Positions 1 through 5,158 of a stretch of 5,158 nucleotides of DNA are shown piece by piece. The DNA comes from JAUZRW01 sp034437755. Its GTDB lineage: Bacteria; Chloroflexota; Anaerolineae; Aggregatilineales; Phototrophicaceae. The stretch's first letter is position 1, and the number at the start of each line of letters is the position of its first letter. Where the stretch lies: contig DAOTTV010000181.1 of the NCBI GenBank assembly GCA_034437755.1, positions 1 through 5,158 on the forward strand, read 5' to 3'. The notes under the pieces are model-generated. The model was not told the origin of the DNA. It was given only the letters and a program-made list of their open reading frames with translations, and did no database searches. The position numbers were made by a program, and so were the translations under genes.

Positions 1-233
1 CGCGGCGTCACCGGACGGATGATGAGCGGCTTGGTGCTGAGCAAGTCGAAGGTATCCTGCCCGACCAGCATATTGCCATCCGGCGCCAACGTGACCGCAC
101 GCGCATTCAAGCGCCATGTTGTCAGATTATCGGGGAAGCTCACGTCAAAGCTGGCGCGTCCGTCCGCATCAGTGACGACACTCGGATTCCAGTAGGGTGT
201 ATCAATGAAGTCACCGCGAATCTCGACAATCCC
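1..233 (-). other. Start of the A2M domain (PF00207), cut by the window edge
   Basis: Residues 1348-1424 carry the family hallmarks: IRGDFIDTPYWNP (R1353 to the W-N-P), VVTDADGRASFDV, PDNLTTWRLNARAV (W1387), and STKPLIIRPVTPR at the edge. In relatives the sequence continues with F-x-V-x-G-D, the next macroglobulin segment and the thioester domain. The truncation is due to the window, since no stop or frameshift is visible. Confidence 0.88.
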
Positions 234-3200
234 CTGCTGTAAGAAGCCGCCGCCACCGCCCTTGACCGTATCCAGCGTCTCTTGTGTCAGCTGGTCAGCA
301 TTGACGGTGAGCGGCGTTGACGTGCGAATGCCGAGGCTTTGATCGTAGTAGAAGTAGTCCAGAATCGGGCGACTGGGGTCTGATCCCAGCGAGAGCGCGG
401 CGAGATCGGTCACACCGATGCCGACTTCAGCGGCGACCGGATTGCCCTGCCAGTCGGTGGTGCGGATGTCATACGTGACCGTCTGTTGTGGGCTCGTGCG
501 ATCGACATCCGTTTCGACATCAATCGTAATCATGCGCCGCGTTGTCTCCACACCGAATTCAAGATAGCCCATGCGGAACGCCGCGACAGGGTTCGTCTCG
601 TCAACGCCTTTGACGATCGCCACGCTAACGAACACATTCGGCGAGTATGCTTCGCGGATTGGCAGTTCATACAAGTAAGAGTTGCTGTCCATCGTGATGC
701 GGTCGGTCATCAGCACGTCGCCCCGTTCGACCGTCACGAGGGCTTCTGTTTCACCTTGGAAGGGCGATGTAATCAAGATTTGTGCGGTATCCCCGACATC
801 ATAATTTTCTTGATCAGAGATCAACTCAATACGGTTGCTGTTCTGTTGTCGCCACGAGACATAGCTCCGCGAGGACACCCACATGAACGTCGAACTGGTG
901 ACCTGGTTGCCCTGTTCGTCGCGGGTCGTCGCGTAGACTTTGTACGTCCCACCATCAGGCGGCACAAAGGTATAATCCGCAGAGCCATCGGCATTGGTCA
1001 TGATTGTGCCGTCATCGACTGGAATTTCTTCGACTTCCCATGTCCATGTCGTGCGCCCGCTGGAGTCCATTTCTTGCACGCTTGACCAACGCCGTTGCAC
1101 AACCTCAACATCAATCGTCTGATTGGCGACCGCTTCGCTATCCCAATCGACGGTGATGAGACTCACCGTTGCCGCTTCGTTGGCGCGGCTGACGTACTGT
1201 TCAGGGCGCAAGCCGACGTAGACCAAGCCTTGATGCACGGTGACGGTCGTCCGTCCCGAGAAGCTGAAGTTAGTCTGGTCGCGCACGGTGGCTTCGATGG
1301 TGTAAGTCTGGCTCTGTCCGGCATCTTCGAGGCTGGCGGGCACTTCCAGCGTGAATTCGCCCGCGTCGTCGGTCATGCTCATGCCGCTCGCAATCGCGCC
1401 GCGATCGCTAGAGGCATAGAACGCGCTGGGGCCACTATCGGCATTATAATCAATGAAGTCGTAGCGTCCTGAGCCTTCATAATTGAAGCGCGCATCACTG
1501 CTGACGACGTTGTATTCGACATTGGCATTCGCGACCGGCCCGCCGAAGAAGTACGTACTATCGACGGTGACTTCGATTGTATCACCCTGCACGACTTCAT
1601 CTTCCTCCGCGATGACATCGACCATGAATTGCGGCAGGCGATACTCCGCCACCGAGAAGCGCACGCCGCCCGTTTCGGAGCGATAGCGATGACGCGACGG
1701 CATCTCGGCGCGGATGTAGTACGTCCCTAGCGCGGCATCATCCGCGAGATCAAGTTGACCGCTGAACGTGCCATAGGGCGAGATGTCCAGATTTTGCTCG
1801 AAGATTGTGCCATCATTACCACGAATAGTCACCGTGATCGTCTCATTTTCGGGCACAGTATACGATACGTCGTCTTTGCTCCGTACTACCCCGCGGAAGT
1901 ACACCGGTTGTCCGGGGCGATAAATGGGACGATCGGCATAAAGATAGATGCGATAGTCATTCGGGAAGTAGGTGTAGCTCTGCCCGAAGTTATACGGTTG
2001 AATGCCGCTTGACCAATCGCTCATACCAATGCCGAAGTGTTCTTCGGTCTCGACCACCGCCATCCGCCCTTCGTAGAGATCGTCGATTTCTGGCACGTCC
2101 AATCGCATCAGACCGTCTGCATCGGTGACCCCCGAAGCGACCGCGTTGTAATTGCCGTCATAGATTGTGATCGGCAGATCAGCGAGCGACTCGCCCGTCT
2201 GGACATTGGTCGCCCACACAACGACGCTATCCTGACTGTTCTTGAAGATCAGGTTGACCGTCGAGACAACCAGCAAGTGACTGTCATCGTTAAATTCAAA
2301 CGGGCGCGCTTCTAGGTAGTAAATGCCGGGATCGAGTGCTTCGCCCTGTGCGTCGGTCACGTTAACGTCAGTGCCGGTTGCCGCACGCGGCGCGACTAGA
2401 TATTCATCCGCGATGCTCTCAGCAATCCACGCGACGCTCTCATCACGCAGGCGCACCGGCAACCATACCAACCCGTCATCGCCACACACCGGCGCACCGG
2501 TGACTGTCAGCGCGTAATCGCGATAGAGCAGTTCGACCACATCACCACTGACTTGCGCCGAGCGTGCCCGCACCGGATCAGGATCAGAGATAACGATCGC
2601 GCGATCGCCCGTCCCCAAACGCGACGGGAGCGCATTCTCGCACTGGATGCCATCGCGCACGACGTTCGCCTCGGTGAATTCCAGCAGATCATAACGCAGA
2701 GCATTCATTGGCACGTCCGATCCATCAATCGTCCAGGCGCGCAATTGCTCCAGTTGATCGGTATTGATATTTCTGGACAAATCGTAAGAACTGGTATTCG
2801 CCATGTGCTCACCGAAGGCTTGCGTGTCCATCGCATACAGCGCGAGATCAATGCTCTGCATGTTGCGATAAGTGATGAAAACCGATGTTGGCTCGCGATA
2901 GGCATTGTAGAAGGCGGCACCGGCAGGGGTTGTCAACTGCGCTTCGGGCGAGAAGTCGCCAGTGGTGTAAGAGAAGCTGTGCGGCTCATCGATGGTGTTG
3001 CCGTAGATGTCCTGTGCCCCCGCCGCCATCGTAATCGTATATTCGGTCGCGGCTTCGGGCTGGAAGCGAATCTCATAACTGTTGCTCCAACTACGATAGG
3101 AGAACGTCGGCGGGAACAGCGGTTCAGGTGAGACCGTCACCAAGCCTTCCAGCGACTCGCGATCCATCGCTGATGCGAAATAAATCAGCGCACGATTGCG

Positions 3201-4274
3201 ATAAACGCTGACATCGGCACTATCGTCCTCGGGATGCGTGCCCGTCACCGACGGATACGGCACGACCTGTAGCGGAATCTGCGTCTGCTCGGCTAGCGGT
3301 GCGTCGCCGTTGGCTGTGCGCGCATCTGCCAGCAAGACCGCCGTGTAGAACGCACCGAATTCAAGGTCACCCGCCGGCGTGAAGGAAAAGCCCATATCAT
3401 CCTCAGCCCAGTCGAACGTGCCCGCAAGCGACTCACCGCTCTCATCCTTTATCAAGGAGAAATTCGCCGCGACACTCGCACGATCCATCGCCACGTTGAA
3501 GCGCATCTGAATCCGACCATCCCGAATAGGAAATGACTGCTCTATAGTCGGGCGATAGGACTGCACCTGCGGCAGTTCACCATCGAACGACAGGACAAAA
3601 TCTTCGTTCAACACTGCGCCATCGGGGGTCGTCAAACCAGCTGGCACAGTCACGTCGTATTGATAGCCTGCCAGCCAACCATCATCCGGCTCGAAAGTAT
3701 AGATCGAGGAGTTGACCCAGCGACCTTCACCCGCTGTCGGCGGCGTGATTTCAATCGGATTGACCAGCGTATCGCGTTCTTCGAGCAGAGTCAGCGGTAC
3801 AACCGGACGATTGAAGATGATCGTCAGCGCGGTATCCGACTGCACGTTACTCGCATCGGCGGCGGGGAAGGTCTCGCTGACTTGCAAGAAGCCGACTGTA
3901 TCCAGTTGTAAGGTATATGGCTCGACCAGTTGCGCGCCGTCGCTCGCCCGCAAAGCCGTTGTCAGATCCAGCCGATAGCTATTCGCCTGTTCGAGCGATT
4001 GATCGGGCGTGAAGGTCAAGGCGGTGCCATTACACCTTAAATCACCGCCGATCGTCGGCGTGATCGCGAATGCCGAGCCGATCGTGCCACAATCGAGCGG
4101 GCGGTCAAAATATATGGTGATGCTCTCGTCTAAGCCCAGTTCTTGCCCCGGCAATGGCTCACTATCCACCACCTGCAAGACACGATCAGCCCCTTGCTCG
4201 TTCTGCGCCATCAATTGTGGCAACACCAGCGCGAGCAAACCAGCCGCAACCGCTACTATCAAAAATCGTCGCAT
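1..4274 (-). CDS. Secreted alpha-2-macroglobulin family protein with Big_5 and SH3-like domains (3' end outside window)
   Basis: This is a bacterial alpha-2-macroglobulin, a family that traps attacking proteases in the envelope or outside the cell. One frame is open for 1,424 codons without a stop and leaves the window at base 1. The order of parts is: signal peptide (1-23), four Ig-like Big_5-type domains (about 32-438), a macroglobulin domain (about 440-760) interrupted by an SH3-like module (541-629), MG2 (about 773-875, with DRPIYRPGQPVYFRG at 781-795), MG3 starting at EYRLPQF (877-883), MG4-like segments (to about 1145), the bait-region domain (about 1147-1225, with NYDVGD and PNVFVSV), a glycine-rich bait candidate, and PF00207 from about 1348 (PDNLTTW at 1381-1387). 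The ATG is supported by AGGGG eight bases upstream and an in-frame TAG at 4292-4290. The thioester domain (CxEQ if present) and receptor-binding end are missing only because the window stops. Family assignment is firm; the protease-trap role is inferred from the family. Confidence 0.93.
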   Translation of the reverse strand, partial: MRRFLIVAVAAGLLALVLPQLMAQNEQGADRVLQVVDSEPLPGQELGLDESITIYFDRPLDCGTIGSAFAITPTIGGDLRCNGTALTFTPDQSLEQANSYRLDLTTALRASDGAQLVEPYTLQLDTVGFLQVSETFPAADASNVQSDTALTIIFNRPVVPLTLLEERDTLVNPIEITPPTAGEGRWVNSSIYTFEPDDGWLAGYQYDVTVPAGLTTPDGAVLNEDFVLSFDGELPQVQSYRPTIEQSFPIRDGRIQMRFNVAMDRASVAANFSLIKDESGESLAGTFDWAEDDMGFSFTPAGDLEFGAFYTAVLLADARTANGDAPLAEQTQIPLQVVPYPSVTGTHPEDDSADVSVYRNRALIYFASAMDRESLEGLVTVSPEPLFPPTFSYRSWSNSYEIRFQPEAATEYTITMAAGAQDIYGNTIDEPHSFSYTTGDFSPEAQLTTPAGAAFYNAYREPTSVFITYRNMQSIDLALYAMDTQAFGEHMANTSSYDLSRNINTDQLEQLRAWTIDGSDVPMNALRYDLLEFTEANVVRDGIQCENALPSRLGTGDRAIVISDPDPVRARSAQVSGDVVELLYRDYALTVTGAPVCGDDGLVWLPVRLRDESVAWIAESIADEYLVAPRAATGTDVNVTDAQGEALDPGIYYLEARPFEFNDDSHLLVVSTVNLIFKNSQDSVVVWATNVQTGESLADLPITIYDGNYNAVASGVTDADGLMRLDVPEIDDLYEGRMAVVETEEHFGIGMSDWSSGIQPYNFGQSYTYFPNDYRIYLYADRPIYRPGQPVYFRGVVRSKDDVSYTVPENETITVTIRGNDGTIFEQNLDISPYGTFSGQLDLADDAALGTYYIRAEMPSRHRYRSETGGVRFSVAEYRLPQFMVDVIAEEDEVVQGDTIEVTVDSTYFFGGPVANANVEYNVVSSDARFNYEGSGRYDFIDYNADSGPSAFYASSDRGAIASGMSMTDDAGEFTLEVPASLEDAGQSQTYTIEATVRDQTNFSFSGRTTVTVHQGLVYVGLRPEQYVSRANEAATVSLITVDWDSEAVANQTIDVEVVQRRWSSVQEMDSSGRTTWTWEVEEIPVDDGTIMTNADGSADYTFVPPDGGTYKVYATTRDEQGNQVTSSTFMWVSSRSYVSWRQQNSNRIELISDQENYDVGDTAQILITSPFQGETEALVTVERGDVLMTDRITMDSNSYLYELPIREAYSPNVFVSVAIVKGVDETNPVAAFRMGYLEFGVETTRRMITIDVETDVDRTSPQQTVTYDIRTTDWQGNPVAAEVGIGVTDLAALSLGSDPSRPILDYFYYDQSLGIRTSTPLTVNADQLTQETLDTVKGGGGGFLQQGIVEIRGDFIDTPYWNPSVVTDADGRASFDVSFPDNLTTWRLNARAVTLAPDGNMLVGQDTFDLLSTKPLIIRPVTP
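234..377 (-). other. Candidate bait region with five-glycine run
   Basis: Residues about 1300-1347 lie between the end of the macroglobulin core (DLAALSLGSDP) and the PF00207 start (IVEIRGDF). In characterised A2M proteins the protease-sensitive bait segment lies just before this point. The stretch contains YFYYDQSLGIRTS, a polar segment with several Lys, Arg, Glu and aromatic residues, and KGGGGGF (K1338, G1339-G1343, F1344), which implies a flexible linker. That this segment is cut by proteases is inferred from position and composition. Confidence 0.5.
600..836 (-). other. A2M bait-region domain (BRD, PF07703-type)
   Basis: Residues about 1147-1225 show the BRD pattern: IELISDQENYDVGDTAQI (Y1158, G1161, D1162), then ITSPFQGETEALVTVERGD, and a closing YSPNVFVSV strand (P1212, N1213). 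In bacterial A2M proteins this domain lies just ahead of the region exposed to proteases and of PF00207. The core motifs look intact. Confidence 0.85.
1665..1961 (-). other. MG2 macroglobulin domain with YRPGQ motif
   Basis: Residues about 773-875 contain the clearest family signature in the protein: DRPIYRPGQPVYFRGVVR, with Y785, P787, G788 and Q789, matching the Y-x-P-G-(E/Q)-x-V-x-(F/V)-(K/R)-G pattern of MG2 (PF01835). It continues with a paired-strand segment and a LGTYYIRAE strand, and hands over to the next domain at EYRLPQF. This block anchors the whole assignment to the A2M family. Confidence 0.88.
2388..2654 (-). other. SH3-like (bacterial SH3b-type) domain inserted in a macroglobulin domain
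   Basis: Residues 541-629 read as an SH3-like module: C545 then LPSRL (549-553), a GDRAIV strand, GAPVC (593-597), D600-G601 followed by W604, then WIAES (616-620) and YLVAP (625-629). This arrangement, with two cysteines at the start and in the distal loop, is how I recall SH3-like domains of extracellular Chloroflexota proteins. Such domains often bind cell-wall or surface glycans or other proteins, but the ligand here is unknown. The flanking sequence fits one macroglobulin domain interrupted by the module: it breaks after DLLEFTEANV and resumes at DPGIYYLEARPF (P649, G650). Confidence 0.72.
2961..4181 (-). other. Four tandem Ig-like (Big_5-type) domains at the A2M N-terminus
   Basis: Residues about 32-126, 129-232, 236-338 and 341-438 each repeat the same pattern: a 'xxP' opening with a polar turn, then a strand of the type I-x-I-x-F-x-x-P/A-M, then F-x-P followed by a Y-x-(V/L/I)-x-(V/L/M) strand. 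Examples are ITIYFDRPL, LTIIFNRPV, IQMRFNVAM and ALIYFASAM. This is the Big_5 bacterial Ig-like signature, which commonly precedes the macroglobulin domains in bacterial A2M proteins. The first copy carries a cysteine pair (C62 and C81) that could form a disulfide. The boundaries are by eye. Confidence 0.75.
4206..4274 (-). other. Signal peptide of the A2M protein, no lipobox
   Basis: Residues 1-23 begin with MRR, followed by a hydrophobic stretch rich in Leu, Val and Ala (residues 4-18) and a likely signal peptidase I site after LMA (A23, before QNEQG). There is no cysteine near the end of the hydrophobic core, so it does not look like a lipoprotein signal. The protein is therefore predicted to be exported and released, unless something later in the chain holds it at the cell surface. 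Confidence 0.8.
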
Positions 4275-4281
4275 AACGCTT

Positions 4282-4287
4282 TCCCCT
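4282..4287 (-). promoter_or_regulatory. Shine-Dalgarno of the A2M gene
   Basis: On the reverse strand AGGGGA stands with its last G eight bases before the ATG at 4274, a normal spacing. Together with an in-frame TAG at 4292-4290, which excludes longer forms, it fixes the start codon. Confidence 0.8.
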
Positions 4288-4312
4288 ATCTATATCGTGT
4301 GAGACTGCTTCT

Positions 4313-4318
4313 ATTATA
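4313..4318 (-). promoter_or_regulatory. Putative -10 box of the A2M promoter
   Basis: The 99-base gap between the YdcF-like gene and the A2M gene contains a perfect TATAAT on the reverse strand, about 38 bases before the A2M ATG. This would give a leader of roughly 30 bases. No good TTGACA match lies 16-18 bases upstream, so the -35 element is weak or absent. No terminator hairpin is evident in the gap, so readthrough from the upstream gene is also possible. Confidence 0.5.
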
Positions 4319-4373
4319 GGCGGGTTTGAGCGTTTACATTGTGCGATTACTATACGATTTACAAATGATTGCC

Positions 4374-5012
4374 TCACGGGATGTGGGTGATAGGAATGTT
4401 GAACAGGTCTTTGAACACCTGCCAGTGCAGGGCGACGACTTCGCGCAGGATGAAATAATCATAGCTCGGTCGCCCCCGAATCCGATCCCGCGGGACAGGA
4501 CTCAGGCGCACGTCAATCCCTTGACTAGCGAAGATATAACGCGCCCGAAAGACATGAAAGCTATCGCTGACGAGTAACACGCGCTGAAAATCATTGGCTT
4601 CGATCAGTGGGCGGCTGTAGATGGCGTTTTCTTCGGTACTGCGACTGTTCTCTTCCAGCAGAATAGCACTATCGGGTACACCACGCCAGTTGAGGACGCG
4701 CTGGCATCCGGCGGCTTCGCTGGTCGTCTGGTTGGGGGCAATCCCGCCCGTGCAGATGATGGTCGGCGCATAGCCAGCCTGCCACAATTCCGCCGCCTGT
4801 AGCGAGCGTCGCGTCAGAGCATAGCCGGGACGACCATCATGACTCAGCCCCGCGCCCAACACCACGATTACATCCGCCGATTGGCGTTGATCACGCGTGC
4901 CGGTGATGTGAATCAGGCTCATGATGGCGACCAACCAGAGCAAGCCCCCCGCTACGCCGATGACGATCATCCGTCCAATCCATTGTTTGAGTGTCTGTCG
5001 TTTAGGCATCAT
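4374..5012 (-). CDS. YdcF/DUF218-family membrane-anchored protein
   Basis: This is a complete 212-residue protein of the DUF218 (YdcF/SanA/ElyC) family. Members act in envelope integrity in E. coli (SanA, ElyC), but the biochemical reaction is not settled. An N-terminal membrane segment (about 14-36) follows the positive MMPKRQTLKQWIGR, with no cleavage site, so the rest probably sits outside the membrane. The DUF218 core runs from ADVIVVLGAG (46-55) through RRSLQAAELWQAG (68-80), CTGG (87-90), SEA (98-100), GVP (111-113), ENSRSTEEN (121-129) and VLLVSDSFHVFRA (145-157). All the conserved family motifs I know (VLG, TGG, SEA, S-x-x-T-x-E-N, S-D-x-x-H-x-x-R) are intact, and the length is typical. 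It ends in TGA 99 bases before the A2M start, on the same strand. Two adjacent ATGs (5012 and 5009) compete; a weak GAG six bases before the second could favour 5009. Confidence 0.88.
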   Translation of the reverse strand: MMPKRQTLKQWIGRMIVIGVAGGLLWLVAIMSLIHITGTRDQRQSADVIVVLGAGLSHDGRPGYALTRRSLQAAELWQAGYAPTIICTGGIAPNQTTSEAAGCQRVLNWRGVPDSAILLEENSRSTEENAIYSRPLIEANDFQRVLLVSDSFHVFRARYIFASQGIDVRLSPVPRDRIRGRPSYDYFILREVVALHWQVFKDLFNIPITHIP

Positions 5013-5059
5013 TCGCTCATGATTACAGTTGTCTATGAGCCATCATCATACGATGAAAT

Positions 5060-5088
5060 GCTTGCCAAATCCTCAACGACAGGCAAGC
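5060..5088 (-). terminator. Stem-loop, possible terminator of an upstream reverse-strand gene
   Basis: On the reverse strand GCTTGCC (5088-5082) and GGCAAGC (5066-5060) form a perfect 7-bp stem around a 15-base loop, followed by ATTTCAT. It starts two bases after a TGA at 5092-5090. The loop is large and the trailing T run is poor, so termination is plausible but not strong. It could equally be a leader structure for the YdcF-like gene. Confidence 0.35.
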
Positions 5089-5089
5089 G

Positions 5090-5158
5090 TCAGGTTAACA
5101 CGCAGAACATGCTGGCTTGCATAGTGGCGATCAGCTTCTCGCGCGCGCCCTGATGCGC
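5090..5158 (-). CDS. Possible C-terminal fragment of an upstream gene
   Basis: From the right edge one reverse frame is open for 22 codons and ends in TGA at 5092-5090, giving ...GAREKLIATMQASMFCVLT. Its third codon positions are mostly G or C, and it stops just before the stem-loop, both of which favour a real gene end. A second frame is also open here, ending in the hairpin loop (...RVNLTLACR), but it has poorer third-position GC. I do not recognise either protein. The fragment is too short for a firm call. Confidence 0.3.
   Translation of the reverse strand, partial: AHQGAREKLIATMQASMFCVLT

Noticed and set aside
1401..2608. GCGATCGC octamers at 1401-1408 and 2601-2608, resembling cyanobacterial HIP1
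   Set aside because: There are only two copies in 5 kb and both fall in ordinary coding sequence; HIP1-rich genomes have them far more often, and the proteins point to Chloroflexota.
1379..2920. Short reverse-strand open frames inside the A2M gene (1379-1618, 2507-2704, 2705-2920)
   Set aside because: They are out-of-frame overlaps within the A2M coding frame, with Ser/Arg/Met-rich translations and no ribosome binding site that I can see.
486..3131. Forward-strand open frames of up to 199 and 192 residues (486-1085, 1095-1472, 1755-2012, 2037-2315, 2553-3131)
   Set aside because: They lie wholly antisense to the A2M gene, which has clear domain motifs throughout. Their translations are rich in His, Arg and Ile-Asp strings typical of the complement of codon-biased genes, and they have no recognisable domain.
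1..4274. Possible large adhesin or generic Ig-repeat surface protein instead of A2M
   Set aside because: The Ig-like repeats alone would allow it, but YRPGQ-type MG2, the bait-region domain and the PDNLTTW-type PF00207 motifs appear in the right order and spacing for A2M.
4357..4366. Small palindrome ATTTACAAAT in the gap between the two genes
   Set aside because: The arms are only four A/T pairs, too weak for a terminator and not distinguishable from chance in an AT-rich gap.
4839..5153. Forward open frame of 104 residues across the right end
   Set aside because: It is antisense to the start of the YdcF-like gene and has a low-complexity, histidine-rich translation with no family resemblance.

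Overview
The window is almost entirely one very long reverse-strand gene. Reading down from an ATG at 4274, a single frame stays open for 1,424 complete codons and runs off the left edge. It encodes the N-terminal part of a secreted alpha-2-macroglobulin (A2M) family protein, a bacterial macroglobulin-type protease trap. Upstream on the same strand is a complete DUF218/YdcF-family membrane protein (5012 to 4374). The right edge (5013-5158) holds what may be the last codons of a third reverse-strand gene, followed by a stem-loop.

The organism is most likely a member of Chloroflexota (Anaerolineae-like). This is inferred from two things recalled rather than searched. First, the A2M protein carries in its N-terminal half a Cys-paired SH3-like module of a kind common in extracellular Chloroflexota proteins (LPSRL ... 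GAPVC ... W ... WIAES ... YLVAP). Second, the glycine run before the A2M domain and the wording of that domain match Chloroflexota A2M proteins. GC content is moderate to high, and codon choice in both genes looks similar, so nothing suggests recent transfer.

Layout from right to left, in the direction of transcription: possible 3' end of an upstream gene (5158-5090); a 7-bp stem-loop (5088-5060); a short leader with a second inverted repeat; the YdcF-like gene; a 99-base gap with a TATAAT -10 box and a good Shine-Dalgarno; then the A2M gene. In the A2M protein the order is signal peptide without lipobox, four tandem Ig-like Big_5-type domains, a macroglobulin domain split by the SH3-like insert, the MG2 domain with its YRPGQ motif, MG3/MG4-like domains, the bait-region domain (BRD), a glycine-rich stretch at the bait position, and the start of the A2M (PF00207) domain. 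The thioester domain and C-terminus lie outside the window, so whether the protein has a reactive thioester cannot be judged here.

Both complete starts belong to envelope-directed products: an anchored DUF218 protein and an exported protease trap. A shared envelope-protection role is an inference from adjacency only. I see no defence system, CRISPR array, mobile element or RNA gene. The many forward-strand open frames are antisense shadows of the A2M gene.
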